Source: Marinomonas ostreistagni (GTDB lineage: Bacteria; Pseudomonadota; Gammaproteobacteria; Pseudomonadales; Marinomonadaceae). From it: a stretch of 64,000 bases of DNA. Every line of letters begins with the position of its first letter. The stretch's first letter is position 1. This document shows positions 36,241 to 46,148 of this stretch, in pieces. The notes beneath the pieces are model-generated. The model did not search any database and had not been told where the DNA came from. It saw only the letters and a list, made by a program, of their open reading frames with translations. The stretch lies in assembly GCF_016461785.1 (NCBI RefSeq), contig NZ_JAEMUH010000014.1, positions 78,301 through 142,300 on the forward strand. Direction: 5' to 3'. Made by a program: the position numbers and the translations under genes.

Positions 36241-38907
36241 TTAGCAGGTAACTGGGTTTGGCTTGTTAGGGTCAAGGCCAAATTTGCTGATAGCTTCAGC
36301 AACGACATCAGCTTTCACTTTGCCGTCTTTAGCTAGAGCATTCAGTGCAGACACAACTACCCAGTAACGGTTAACTTCGAAGAAGTGACGTAGTTTTTCA
36401 CGAGTGTCACTTCGACCAAAACCGTCAGTACCTAGTACATTATAAGTACTGTTTACGAATGGGCGAATTTGATCTGCATAAAGTTTGATGTGGTCAGTAG
36501 AAGCAATTACTGGACCTTTATCACCTAAGCACTGCTCTACGTAAGAAAGGCGTTGCTCTTCTGTTGGGTGAAGCATGTTCCAGCGTGCTGCATCTAGACC
36601 TTCACGGCGCAGCTCGTTGAAAGATGTAACACTCCAAACATCAGCATTGATCCCAAACTCTTCACTTAGGATCTCCGCTGCAGCATCTACTTCACGTAGA
36701 ATGACACCAGCACCTAGAAGTTGAACAGTTTCTTTGTTGCCTTTCTTCTCAACAGATTTGAACTTGTACATCCCTTTCAGAATGCCTTCTTCAACACCCT
36801 CAGGCATATCTGGGTGTTCATAGTTCTCGTTCATAACTGTTAAGTAATAGAACACGCTCTCACGCTCTTGGTACATACGACGTAGACCGTCTTGTACGAT
36901 TACCGCAACTTCGTAAGAGTAAGTTGGATCGTAAGATACACAGTTCGGGATAGTGCCCGCAAGAATATGCGAGTGACCATCTTCGTGCTGTAGACCTTCA
37001 CCGTTAAGTGTTGTACGACCCGCTGTAGCACCTAGTAGGAAACCACGAGCTTGAGAATCACCTGCCGCCCAAGCCAAGTCACCAATACGTTGGAAACCAA
37101 ACATTGAGTAGTAGATGTAAACAGGGATCATTGGGTAGTTGCTGTTACTGTAAGAAGTAGCGAGCGCTAACCAAGCAGACATCGCACCTGCTTCGTTGAT
37201 ACCTTCTTGAAGAATCTGACCTTTCTCGGATTCTTTATAGAACATTACCTGTTGATGGTCATGTGGCGTGTAACGCTGACCTTCAGACGAGTAAATGCCT
37301 AATTGACGGAACATGCCTTCCATACCGAAAGTACGCGCTTCGTCAGCTAGAATTGGAACAACACGAGGGCCGATGCCTTTGTGTTTAACCATATTGTTTA
37401 AACAGCGAACGAATGCCATGGTCGATGAAATCTCACGACCTGCTGTACCCTTGATCTGAGCTTTGAAGTCTTCAAGTGTTGGCACATCAAGTGCATCACA
37501 GTCCTTACGACGTACAGGGAAGTCTCCATGAAGCGCTTCACGACGTGAACGCAAGTACTTCATTTCTGGGCTATCTTCTGCAGGACGGTAGTAAGGAAGA
37601 TCTTTTAGTTCTTCATCACTGATTGGAATACCAAACTTATCACGGAACTGAGCCAAAGACTCTTCATCCAGTTTCTTAGTTTGGTGAGCCGTGTTTTGTG
37701 CTTCTGCAGCCTTGAACATACCGTAACCTTTAACGGTTTGAGCAAGGATAACAGTTGGCTGACCTTTATGAGCTGTCGCTGCTGCGTAGGCTGCATATAC
37801 TTTGTATGGGTCGTGACCACCACGGTTAAGGTTCATGATGTCATCATCAGACATGTCCTTAACCATTTCTAACAATTCAGGGTATTTACCAAAGAAATGT
37901 TCACGTGTGTATGCACCGCCGTTTGCTTTGTAGTTTTGCAACTCACCATCACAAACTTCGTCCATACGTTTTTGAAGTAGGCCTTTGTCGTCTTTCTCAA
38001 ACAATGGGTCCCAGTGACGCCCCCAAAGACACTTAACAATGTTCCAGCCTGCGCCACGGAACACACCTTCAAGCTCTTGGACAATTTTACTGTTACCACG
38101 AACAGGGCCATCAAGGCGCTGAAGGTTACAGTTGATAACAAAGATTAGGTTATCCAGCTTCTCACGGCCTGCAAGAGCAATAGCACCAAGTGATTCTGGC
38201 TCATCACACTCACCGTCACCTAGGAATGCCCATACCTTGCGATCGCCCTGCTTAACAAGACCACGGCTATCTTGGTATTTCATTACGTGTGCTTGATAAA
38301 TAGCCTGAAGTGGACCAAGCCCCATTGATACGGTTGGGAATTGCCAGTAATCAGGCATCAACCATGGGTGTGGGTAGGAGGACAGGCCTTTGCCGTCTAC
38401 TTCACGGCGGAAGTTATCCATTTGTTCTTCAGTCAATCGACCTTCGATAAACGAACGTGCGTAAATACCTGGTGCGATATGACCTTGGAAGAACACCATG
38501 TCGGCTTCTTGTGTTTCGCTTGCACCACGGAAGAAATGGTTGAACGCAATATCATACAATGTTGCTGCAGATGAGAAACTTGTAATGTGTCCACCAAGTG
38601 TTGAATCTTGGCGGTTCGCTTTCATAACCATCGCCAATGCGTTCCAACGAATGATAGAACGAATACGTCGTTCCATGAATAAGTCACCAGGAAGTGGCTT
38701 TTCATTCTGTGGCGCAATGGTATTGCGATATGGCGTAGTAATAGAAGCTGGCATTGGAGTACCAGATTTCACCGCTTCTTTACTTAAGCGATCCAGAATG
38801 TACTGGGCACGTTCAGGACCTTCTTCTCGAAGGACAGACTCGAGTGCATCGACCCACTCTTTAGTTTCAATTGGATCGATATCTTCGAGGATATGCTGCT
38901 CCGTCAT
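36241..38907 (-). CDS. aceE: Pyruvate dehydrogenase complex E1 component
   Basis: An 888-residue homodimeric-type E1, like E. coli AceE (887). The N-terminal block is DIDPIETKEWVDAL, the thiamine-pyrophosphate motif is GDGECDEPES with the downstream NCNLQRLDG, and FGMEGMFRQLGIYSS is characteristic of the family. It decarboxylates pyruvate and reductively acetylates the E2 lipoyl groups. It is the first gene of aceEF. The upstream gap is long (779 bp to nadC) with an inverted repeat at 38946-38981; no PdhR-type box (ATTGGTNNNACCAAT) is seen. Confidence 0.96.
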   Translation of the reverse strand: MTEQHILEDIDPIETKEWVDALESVLREEGPERAQYILDRLSKEAVKSGTPMPASITTPYRNTIAPQNEKPLPGDLFMERRIRSIIRWNALAMVMKANRQDSTLGGHITSFSSAATLYDIAFNHFFRGASETQEADMVFFQGHIAPGIYARSFIEGRLTEEQMDNFRREVDGKGLSSYPHPWLMPDYWQFPTVSMGLGPLQAIYQAHVMKYQDSRGLVKQGDRKVWAFLGDGECDEPESLGAIALAGREKLDNLIFVINCNLQRLDGPVRGNSKIVQELEGVFRGAGWNIVKCLWGRHWDPLFEKDDKGLLQKRMDEVCDGELQNYKANGGAYTREHFFGKYPELLEMVKDMSDDDIMNLNRGGHDPYKVYAAYAAATAHKGQPTVILAQTVKGYGMFKAAEAQNTAHQTKKLDEESLAQFRDKFGIPISDEELKDLPYYRPAEDSPEMKYLRSRREALHGDFPVRRKDCDALDVPTLEDFKAQIKGTAGREISSTMAFVRCLNNMVKHKGIGPRVVPILADEARTFGMEGMFRQLGIYSSEGQRYTPHDHQQVMFYKESEKGQILQEGINEAGAMSAWLALATSYSNSNYPMIPVYIYYSMFGFQRIGDLAWAAGDSQARGFLLGATAGRTTLNGEGLQHEDGHSHILAGTIPNCVSYDPTYSYEVAVIVQDGLRRMYQERESVFYYLTVMNENYEHPDMPEGVEEGILKGMYKFKSVEKKGNKETVQLLGAGVILREVDAAAEILSEEFGINADVWSVTSFNELRREGLDAARWNMLHPTEEQRLSYVEQCLGDKGPVIASTDHIKLYADQIRPFVNSTYNVLGTDGFGRSDTREKLRHFFEVNRYWVVVSALNALAKDGKVKADVVAEAISKFGLDPNKPNPVTC

Positions 38908-38945
38908 AGTGTTTATAACCCCCGCTATTAGAACAGATCTTCAAA

Positions 38946-38981
38946 CTTATAGAGGCGTTTGGTTGTTTTGCTCTCTATAAG
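38946..38981. promoter_or_regulatory. Inverted repeat in the aceE leader
   Basis: CTTATAGAG and CTCTATAAG are exact 9-bp arms separated by 18 bp, about 40 bp upstream of the aceE ATG. It may be an operator or a leader hairpin. Confidence 0.4.
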
Positions 38982-39264
38982 CAGTTTAAACAGACATTGC
39001 GAATTCAATATATGAATCCAGCCGATACCTACATACAGTAAAAGCGACCGAATCATTGGTCTTTTATGTATGTAAGCTCGATCTTGAACATGCTTTTTAT
39101 TCTAATTAGACGCTTGTCGCCATCGTTACCGACCACCCATCATCTTGGGTAAGCCTGCTTCCGTATTAAAGTTTGATTCTCAAACTTTTTGCTTATTTAG
39201 ATATTTGCACACTGTTTTGCAGTACAGATGATCTAAATAGGCGTTAACAGATGCCACATTCTTT

Positions 39265-39297
39265 CCTTAGTAAAACAGATGAAACTAAGGTTTTTTT
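39265..39297 (+). terminator. Orphan plus-strand terminator-like hairpin
   Basis: CCTTAGT and ACTAAGG arms (12-nt loop) followed by seven T, with no plus-strand gene upstream within the gap. A second hairpin, AAGTTTGA-TTC-TCAAACTT plus TTT, lies about 100 bp earlier. Confidence 0.5.
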
Positions 39298-39686
39298 CGC
39301 TATCCATGGCACGATTCATAAGCTTTTGCCCGAATCGTTGTAGCTGTTAATCCCGTGAGTTGGTACAAAAAACGCGGCCTAGGTTACCATCTAAAATCAC
39401 CAAGGAATAGATATAGGGCCTAAGTTAGTGCTTTAAAACCGAGCAAGCAGCACCAAAAGTGATTGTTTTTTGTGCGATTTATTCATTTAAGTCCCTGAAA
39501 TACCTGATTCACAAGACATAATCATAGCACCATTCCCAAAACTAATATCACCTATACATATAAATTATACCCACACAATAATGTCACCAACCTAACAAAT
39601 GTTACAAAACCAATTTCTAAACTGACTAAAGAGATGATAATCGATACAATTAACGCACATATAGAGCATTTTAATTGGATACATGA

Positions 39687-40541
39687 ATGGCTACCCTTTC
39701 CGACTCATTACAAGAACACATAGCTAAACACGTTCAAACATCGCTTGAAGAAGACATTGGCTCAGGCGACATTACGGCTAAATTGATCCCTTCTGACAAT
39801 ACTTTGTCTGCCGTTGTTATTGCCAGAGAACCGGCCGTACTCTGTGGCAGCGCTTGGGCAAATGAAGTTTTTTCTCAATTAGACCCTAGCGTTACGTTAG
39901 AGTGGCTAGCTAAAGATGGTGACCAGCTAACACCAAACGAGCCATTTTTAAAACTAAGCGGTAATGCTCGAAGCATTCTTACTGGCGAGCGTACAGCACT
40001 TAACTACATCCAAATGTTGTCATATACCGCGACAGTTTCTAGGCACTATGCGAATATGGTCAAACATGAAGCACTGACCATTTTAGATACACGCAAGACA
40101 ATCCCAAGTTTCCGCCTTGCGCAAAAATACGCTATCACTGTCGGTGGTGCTGCCAATCATCGAGTTGGCCTTTATGATGCTTTCTTAATTAAGGAAAATC
40201 ACATCATGGCAGCAGGTTCGATTTCCGCTGCAGTAAAACAAGCACAATCGATTGCTCCGGGAAAAACGATTGAAGTCGAAACAGAGAATTTGACGGAAGT
40301 TGAAGAAGCTGTTTCAGCAGGCGCAGACATCATCATGCTCGATAATTTCTCCTTAGACGATATGCGATTAGCTGTTCAGAAATATCAAGGCAGAGTCAAA
40401 TTTGAAGCCTCTGGCAATATGACGGATGCTCATATCAAAGATGTAGCGAGTACTGGTGTTGATTTCATTTCTGTTGGCGCTCTGACAAAACACGTACAAG
40501 CCATCGACCTTTCATTACGAGTTATGAAGGAGAGCCTATAA
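39687..40541 (+). CDS. nadC: Nicotinate-nucleotide pyrophosphorylase (quinolinate phosphoribosyltransferase)
   Basis: A 284-residue type II phosphoribosyltransferase. Motifs include LEEDIGSGDITAKLI at the N-terminus, LTGERTALNYIQMLS, the substrate-binding LDTRKTIPSFR, VGGAANHRVGLYDAFLIKENH and the C-terminal ASGNMTDAHI with VDFISVGALTK. It converts quinolinate and PRPP to nicotinate mononucleotide in de novo NAD synthesis. With nadK in the window, both ends of NAD(P) supply are represented. It is followed by ackA after 1 bp, so nadC-ackA-pta probably form one transcript. Confidence 0.95.
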   Translation: MATLSDSLQEHIAKHVQTSLEEDIGSGDITAKLIPSDNTLSAVVIAREPAVLCGSAWANEVFSQLDPSVTLEWLAKDGDQLTPNEPFLKLSGNARSILTGERTALNYIQMLSYTATVSRHYANMVKHEALTILDTRKTIPSFRLAQKYAITVGGAANHRVGLYDAFLIKENHIMAAGSISAAVKQAQSIAPGKTIEVETENLTEVEEAVSAGADIIMLDNFSLDDMRLAVQKYQGRVKFEASGNMTDAHIKDVASTGVDFISVGALTKHVQAIDLSLRVMKESL

Positions 40542-40542
40542 T

Positions 40543-41733
40543 ATGTCTCAAGTACTGGTTGTAAATTGCGGCAGTTCTTCGCTCAAATTTGCTATCATGG
40601 ATGGCTCTGGTGCTGCACCAATTCTTGAAGGCATTGCAGATAGACTTGGCTCAGAGCATAGCAATATTACGTTTAAGTTTAACGGTCAGAAAGTGGAGCA
40701 GCCTCTTCATGAGCATGACCATAAAGGTGCTGTAACGGCCATCAAGCAATGGATTGATGATCATCAGGATCTGAATATCCAGCTAGTTGGTATCGGACAT
40801 CGAGTGGTTCATGGTGGTGAAACATTTAGCCAGTCTGTTTTGATCGATGAAAAAGTGCTTCAAGGCATTGAAGACTGTTCTAATTTTGCTCCACTTCACA
40901 ACCCCGCTCATGTAAAAGGCATCAATGAAGCACAAGCTTTATTTGGTGACTTACCACATGTAGCTGTGTTTGATACGGCATTCCATCAAACCATGGAAGC
41001 CGATCAATACCTTTACCCTATTCCAATGCGTTTATATCGCGAACACCATTTTAGAAAATATGGCTTTCATGGCACTAGCTACCGCTACATCTCGGCAAAA
41101 CTTGCCTCGCTTAATGAGAACTTTGGCTCTCATAATACTCTAATCGCTCACCTGGGCAACGGAGCAAGTGTTTGCGCTGTTCGTGCTGGATTGTCTGTTG
41201 ACACTAGTATGGGTATCACCCCCCTTGAAGGCTTAATGATGGGGACAAGAAGTGGCAGCCTAGACCCAAGCCTACTATCGTTTATCAGCGATGCTGAAGG
41301 CATCTCAATGAAACAAGCACTAGATATCCTGAATAAAGAAAGTGGCTTAAAAGGTATTTCAGAGATCTCAAATGATTGTCGAACGATTGAAACTGCACAA
41401 GCCGCAGGCGATGATCGCGCAGAATTAGCACTTAATATGTTTGCTTCAAAAGCGGCAAAACATTTGGCCTCTGTTGCTACAAACCTTCATTCCGTAGATC
41501 ATCTAGTTTTTACAGGTGGTATTGGTGAAAACTCCCCTGTATTAAGAGACAAAATCTGTGAGCGACTAAGAATGATGGGGATTAGACTAGATCAAAACCT
41601 AAATCAGACTTGCCCTCGTGGTGAAATAAGCCAACTATCTTCGGATTCGTCTTCTGCCAAGATTTGGGTGATTCCTACGAATGAAGAGCTATTAATTGCT
41701 CAAGACACTTTGTCACTTATTGATAAACATTAA
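40543..41733 (+). CDS. ackA: Acetate kinase
   Basis: A 396-residue acetokinase of standard length. VLVVNCGSSSLKFAIMD is the N-terminal ATP-binding signature, IGHRVVHGGE and HNPAHVKGI follow, FHGTSYRYIS is the second family signature, and HLGNGASVCAV and FTGGIGENSP are the ASKHA-fold phosphate and adenosine motifs. It interconverts acetyl phosphate and acetate with ATP. The gene starts 1 bp after nadC with AAGGAG inside the nadC end, and pta follows 29 bp later. The aceEF operon on the other side of nadC supplies acetyl-CoA to the same pathway. Confidence 0.96.
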   Translation: MSQVLVVNCGSSSLKFAIMDGSGAAPILEGIADRLGSEHSNITFKFNGQKVEQPLHEHDHKGAVTAIKQWIDDHQDLNIQLVGIGHRVVHGGETFSQSVLIDEKVLQGIEDCSNFAPLHNPAHVKGINEAQALFGDLPHVAVFDTAFHQTMEADQYLYPIPMRLYREHHFRKYGFHGTSYRYISAKLASLNENFGSHNTLIAHLGNGASVCAVRAGLSVDTSMGITPLEGLMMGTRSGSLDPSLLSFISDAEGISMKQALDILNKESGLKGISEISNDCRTIETAQAAGDDRAELALNMFASKAAKHLASVATNLHSVDHLVFTGGIGENSPVLRDKICERLRMMGIRLDQNLNQTCPRGEISQLSSDSSSAKIWVIPTNEELLIAQDTLSLIDKH

Positions 41734-41762
41734 TCAAACCCTGTTAACGGTATTTTATTTAT

Positions 41763-43859
41763 ATGTCTACCAACGTGTTAATGACTGTTCCTACTGGCCC
41801 TGGTGTCGGACTAACCTCTGTGTCAGTCGGACTGGTTCGTGCATTGGAACAACAAGGTTTGAAAGCAAGTTTTTTCAAACCAATTGCACAGCCACACCCA
41901 GGCGATACTGGCCCTGATCGTTCGACTGCGATGGTTGCTCAGGGATCAACGCTTCGTCCAGCCGACCCTATTCCACTCCATGAAGCTGAACGATACCTAT
42001 ACAACGACTCAATTGATGAACTTATGGAAGAGGTCGTGGGGCGTTTTCAAGCCAGCATCGAACCTGATTCCACCGTCATTGTTGAAGGTCTTGCGCAAAT
42101 CCCAGGCCACCCATACGCTACGCGTTTGAATAAAGCTATTGCCCGCACATTAGATGCTGGCATCGTTTTAGTCACAGCACCGAACAAAATGCGAGTAACC
42201 GAACTTGAGCACCATGTAGAAATTGCTGCTGGCTCTTACGGCGGGATTAAAGCAGAAGATGTCATAGGCTGCATTCTTAACAAAACACAGCCTGGCTCTT
42301 TGGGGATGAAATCTTACGGGGATTCATTCGCTCAGCGCTCTATCTTTAAACGTAACTTCAGTCTTCTAGGGCAAATTCCAGCGTCAGAAGAATTGACTTA
42401 CCCGCGTGTTAAAGATGTGGCAGATTTCCTAAGCGCCAAAGTCATCAGTGCTGGAGAAATGGACACACGCCGCATCCAGTCTTACACCCTTTGTGCTCGT
42501 GGCGTTGAGAACATGCTAGAAGCGCTTAAGCCAGGCGTACTAGTATTTACTCCTGGCGACCGAACCGATGTCATCATGGCGACAGCCATTGCCGCCCTAA
42601 ATGATACGAAAATCGCTGCTTTAGTGTTGACAGGTGGTTATCAGCCTAGTGAAGCCCTTATGACGCTGTGCGGCAAAGCCATGGCGAAAGGGTTACCAAT
42701 CTTATCCGTAGACAGCAATAGCTGGGAAACAGCGATTAAGATGCAATCATTTAACCAAGAAATTCCGCTTGATGACAAAGAGCGAATTTTGACGGTGAAA
42801 GAACACATTGCTCGTTGTATTGATCATGATTGGATCAATACGTTCGCTCTGAATAATGAGGAACGAAAACTTTCTCCTCCAGCGTTCCGTTATCGATTGA
42901 TTGAGCAGGCTCGTTCACTGAATAAGCGTATCATTTTGCCTGAGGGTGAAGAGATTCGTACTATTCAAGCAGCTTCTATCTGCGCTGAGCGTGGCATCGC
43001 ACGCTGTACCCTATTAGGGAACCCAGATGAAATACAACGCATTGCTCAAAACAATGGCATTGAATTAGATTTTGGTGTTGAGATTCTTGACCCAAGCTCA
43101 ATACGCGATAAGTACGTAGGCCCTATGGTTGATCTTCGTAAACATCGAGGCTTAACAGATATCGTAGCACGCGAACAACTTCAAGATAACGTTGTACTTG
43201 GTACAATGATGCTGCAGCAAGATGATGTTGATGGACTCGTCTCGGGCGCTGTGCATACAACAGCCAATACCATTCGCCCTGCCCTACAGCTTATCAAGAC
43301 ATCCCCTGATTCAAGCCTGGTGTCTTCGGTATTCTTTATGTGTCTACCAGATCAGGTTTTGGTTTATGGAGACTGTGCCATCAACCCAGACCCTACCGCA
43401 GAGCAATTAGCTGAAATTGCCATTGAAAGTGCAATGTCGGCACAAGCGTTTGGTATAACACCACGAGTTGCAATGATCAGCTACAGTACAGGTGGTTCAG
43501 GTTCCGGCAATGATGTAGACAAAGTTCGTGAAGCAACAAGAATTGCTCAAGAAAAACGTCCTGATATTTTGATCGATGGGCCACTACAATACGATGCAGC
43601 AATAATGGAAAAAGTTGCTAGTCAGAAAGCGCCAGGTAGCAAAGTAGCAGGTAAAGCAACAGTGTTTGTGTTCCCGGACCTTAATACTGGCAATACGACC
43701 TATAAAGCGGTGCAAAGAAGTGCTGAAGTAGTAAGCATTGGACCTATGCTTCAAGGTATTCGAAAACCAGTGAACGATCTGTCTCGTGGCGCTCTGGTCG
43801 ATGACATTGTTTACACTATTGCAATTACAGCAATACAAGCTGGACAGCTTTCTAATTAA
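41763..43859 (+). CDS. pta: Phosphate acetyltransferase (long form)
   Basis: A 698-residue Pta of the long, three-domain type (E. coli 714). The N-terminal P-loop-like domain begins VPTGPGVGLTSVSVGLVRA with FKPIAQP, a DRTGG-type middle domain lies at about 215-330, and the catalytic C-terminal domain begins near residue 375 (IILPEGEEIRTIQAA) and includes ISYSTGGSGSGNDVDKV. It exchanges acetyl-CoA and phosphate with acetyl phosphate and CoA. The N-terminal domain in such forms senses metabolites such as NADH and pyruvate. It completes the nadC-ackA-pta run. Confidence 0.95.
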   Translation: MSTNVLMTVPTGPGVGLTSVSVGLVRALEQQGLKASFFKPIAQPHPGDTGPDRSTAMVAQGSTLRPADPIPLHEAERYLYNDSIDELMEEVVGRFQASIEPDSTVIVEGLAQIPGHPYATRLNKAIARTLDAGIVLVTAPNKMRVTELEHHVEIAAGSYGGIKAEDVIGCILNKTQPGSLGMKSYGDSFAQRSIFKRNFSLLGQIPASEELTYPRVKDVADFLSAKVISAGEMDTRRIQSYTLCARGVENMLEALKPGVLVFTPGDRTDVIMATAIAALNDTKIAALVLTGGYQPSEALMTLCGKAMAKGLPILSVDSNSWETAIKMQSFNQEIPLDDKERILTVKEHIARCIDHDWINTFALNNEERKLSPPAFRYRLIEQARSLNKRIILPEGEEIRTIQAASICAERGIARCTLLGNPDEIQRIAQNNGIELDFGVEILDPSSIRDKYVGPMVDLRKHRGLTDIVAREQLQDNVVLGTMMLQQDDVDGLVSGAVHTTANTIRPALQLIKTSPDSSLVSSVFFMCLPDQVLVYGDCAINPDPTAEQLAEIAIESAMSAQAFGITPRVAMISYSTGGSGSGNDVDKVREATRIAQEKRPDILIDGPLQYDAAIMEKVASQKAPGSKVAGKATVFVFPDLNTGNTTYKAVQRSAEVVSIGPMLQGIRKPVNDLSRGALVDDIVYTIAITAIQAGQLSN

Positions 43860-43942
43860 ACTTTCATTGATCATAATCTAGACAAAAAACAGCTATTTGA
43901 TTACATTATTATAAATAGTTAATTTAATTTAGTGGCTGTTTT

Positions 43943-44710
43943 ATGTCTGGCAGTGTCTCTCTTGCGATAGAAGCTCAACGCTTTATTTACGAGCGCACGA
44001 ATACTATCGCCTTGTATTCAGGCGACCCAGAGCCATCGCGTGAAGACGCTTCACCTGAGCAGTCTCGTGCAAGTTCCGATGCAACTGTGACCATCTCTCA
44101 AGAGGCGCAAGCACTTCTTTCAGATTCAGACAGCAATCAAGACTCAACTGCAGATTCTAGCGAATCCGTAGAATCTGCAGTTGAGGATAGCTCAGAAAAG
44201 ATCGACGATGATGACTCTGAGACCTCCAAGCCCTCCACTACATCAGACAATTTAACTGAAGAGGAACAGGCTGAGGTAGACGAGCTTGCGGAGCGTGACG
44301 AAGAAGTAAGGGTGCACGAACAAGCTCACTCATCGATTGGCGGTCAGTATGCAGGTAGTCCATCGTATAGTTACGAGCAAGGACCTGATGGTAAACGCTA
44401 TATTACTGATGGTGAAGTTCAAATTGATGTCAGCCCTATTGCCAATGATCCTCAAGCAACTATCGATAAAATGCGTCAAGTTTACCGAGCTGCACTGGCA
44501 CCCGCTGAGCCCTCTTCAGCTGACCGCTCTGTAGCGAATGAAGCACAACAAAGGATCGCAGAAGCGACTGCAGATCTTGCAAGATCAGACGAGTCGAGTA
44601 CCTCAAATACTTCTACAGTGAATTCATACTCTCGCTCTACCTTAGAAATAGACAGCCTTTATGGTCAATCTACTGCCATGACAGGAGCTCAAGTAAATAT
44701 AACTGCATAA
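43943..44710 (+). CDS. SprA-related putative metalloprotease (CJM1_0395 family)
   Basis: A 255-residue protein. Residues of about 30-110 are low-complexity, very rich in Ser, Asp and Glu. The conserved core follows: EEEQAEVDELAERDEEVRVH, then HEQAHSSIGGQYAGSPSY, a HExxH-type zinc motif, and the GPDGKRYITDGEVQIDVSP segment typical of the family. The C-terminus is again polar. No signal peptide is seen. Family members are predicted metallopeptidases of unknown substrate. The gene stands alone between pta and the pilin gene. Confidence 0.82.
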   Translation: MSGSVSLAIEAQRFIYERTNTIALYSGDPEPSREDASPEQSRASSDATVTISQEAQALLSDSDSNQDSTADSSESVESAVEDSSEKIDDDDSETSKPSTTSDNLTEEEQAEVDELAERDEEVRVHEQAHSSIGGQYAGSPSYSYEQGPDGKRYITDGEVQIDVSPIANDPQATIDKMRQVYRAALAPAEPSSADRSVANEAQQRIAEATADLARSDESSTSNTSTVNSYSRSTLEIDSLYGQSTAMTGAQVNITA

Positions 44711-44777
44711 TTCTAAAATTGTCACTGGATGTGACAGACCACTCACATTACACATTATTTCATGGAGGAAATACGTA

Positions 44778-45212
44778 ATGAATCAAAATGGATCTAAAGG
44801 ATTCACCTTAATCGAACTGATGGTTGTAATCGCCATTATCTCAATCCTTGCTGCTGTTAGTGCGCCTACTTTTGAGTCACATATAGCAAAAGCCAATCTG
44901 GTCGATGTTCAGCTATATGCTAGCAGCACATTGGGTCAAATAGATGAGTTTGTTCTTACTCATTCTGCCTTCCCAACTAGCTCAGAATTTGAGGACTTCA
45001 AAACCAGTCCTTCAAATGTAGATTTGATTAAATCAGCCACCCTCTCAAAATTAGATAAGCTTCAAGGCAGCGTAACGATCACATTCAATTCTGATATTGG
45101 TATTAATGAAGACACGTTCATTAAATACTCTAGATCCTCAAATAGCATCTGGAGCTGTGAAACCAGTTTAAACGCTCAATTATCACCTGAGCAATGTGTG
45201 ATCAAGCAGTAG
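44778..45212 (+). CDS. Type IV pilin (PilA-like prepilin)
   Basis: A 144-residue prepilin. The leader MNQNGSKG is cut by the prepilin peptidase before FTLIELMVVIAIISILAA, with the conserved Glu5 of the mature protein. A globular domain follows, and two C-terminal Cys (WSCETSLNAQLSPEQC) can form the disulfide-bonded D-region. The start has GGAGG upstream. It is the first gene of a pilin-ATPase-PilC-PilD run; the spacing to the ATPase is 9 bp. It could be the major pilin of this short system or a pseudopilin; other pilins may lie elsewhere. Confidence 0.9.
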   Translation: MNQNGSKGFTLIELMVVIAIISILAAVSAPTFESHIAKANLVDVQLYASSTLGQIDEFVLTHSAFPTSSEFEDFKTSPSNVDLIKSATLSKLDKLQGSVTITFNSDIGINEDTFIKYSRSSNSIWSCETSLNAQLSPEQCVIKQ

Positions 45213-45221
45213 AGGGTGATC

Positions 45222-46148
45222 ATGAACTTAGAGAAGTTAATAAGGATGGCCATAGATCAGGGTGCATCCGATATTCATATATTGATTCAAGATAACCTTT
45301 CCTATATCAAGCTTAGAACTTCAGGAAAACTCAGCGAGGAAAGTGTTATTACCAATGGCGCTATTCTTTTAAATAGAATAAAAATTCTTTCCAACCTCAA
45401 TATCGCTGAAGCACGCAGGGTTCAAGAGGGTATGTTCGCATTTGAATATGGCAATCAAAACTACTCAATTCGTGTAAGCATCATGTGTTCGGACAGAGGT
45501 GAAAAAGTAGCCCTAAGAATTCTAAACCCATCTCTCAAATTACCGTTAAGTGAACTAGGATTAAGTGAAGACGCTCTAGCAGTACTAACCCATAGCATTC
45601 AGCTGAAACATGGGTTAATTTTAGTTTGTGGTGCTACTGGTTCAGGTAAAACTACGACACTGTACTCATGTTTAAACGAAATAAATGACGGTAGTCGTTC
45701 AATTTTCACAATCGAAGACCCCGTTGAGATACCCACGACTGGCTTATATCAATTTGAACCAGATTTGAATCTTGATATTGGCACTCATGACTTACTTAAA
45801 GCGTTTATGAGGCAAGACCCAGATGTCATCATGATTGGTGAGATCAGAGATGCAAAGACTGCAGATTTAGCGATATCAGCCGCTCTAACAGGTCATTTAG
45901 TTCTTGCCACACTTCATACAAACAATGCGCTAAATGTCATACATCGCTGTGAAAACTGGCAAGTTGACTACTTCGCTTTAGTCAGCTCACTAAAGTTAAT
46001 TATTCATCAATCAATGATGTTTAAAGCAGACAAGGCAAAACCAAAATTTACTTTTTTACAACCTAATTGGGAGCAGCAGCTCCCAAGGGACTATAGCCAG
46101 CTTATTACCCAACCGGATATGTGGCATCATTTAGAAGGTACAGAGTAA
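45222..46148 (+). CDS. pilB: PilB/GspE-type assembly ATPase, short form
   Basis: A 308-residue secretion-type ATPase. Walker A is CGATGSGKTTTLYS, the Asp box reads FTIEDPVEI, Walker B reads DPDVIMIGEIRDAKTADLAI, and the His box is GHLVLATLHTNNA. Canonical PilB has about 560-570 residues; here the N-terminal MshEN/N1 domain is missing and the tetra-Cys zinc motif before the C-terminus is absent. It would power pilin extrusion with the PilC-like platform next to it. ATG 45222 has GAGGG ahead; a GTG six bases earlier is an alternative. Its stop overlaps the next ATG (TAATG). Confidence 0.88.
   Translation: MNLEKLIRMAIDQGASDIHILIQDNLSYIKLRTSGKLSEESVITNGAILLNRIKILSNLNIAEARRVQEGMFAFEYGNQNYSIRVSIMCSDRGEKVALRILNPSLKLPLSELGLSEDALAVLTHSIQLKHGLILVCGATGSGKTTTLYSCLNEINDGSRSIFTIEDPVEIPTTGLYQFEPDLNLDIGTHDLLKAFMRQDPDVIMIGEIRDAKTADLAISAALTGHLVLATLHTNNALNVIHRCENWQVDYFALVSSLKLIIHQSMMFKADKAKPKFTFLQPNWEQQLPRDYSQLITQPDMWHHLEGTE

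Larger units (their letters stand above)
38908..39686. other. Long non-coding gap between aceE and nadC
   Basis: 779 bp with no supported ORF. It holds a 9-bp inverted repeat near aceE (38946-38981), a short ACCCA/TGGGT hairpin (39136-39151), two plus-strand hairpins ending in T-runs (39168-39190 and 39265-39297), and a direct repeat GGCCTAGGTTA/GGCCTAAGTTA (near 39377 and 39418). Promoters for aceE and nadC must also be here. Confidence 0.55.

Noticed and set aside
38498..38980. A 160-codon plus-strand frame opposite the aceE start
   Set aside because: It overlaps a clearly conserved gene and its product has no recognisable pattern or ribosome site.
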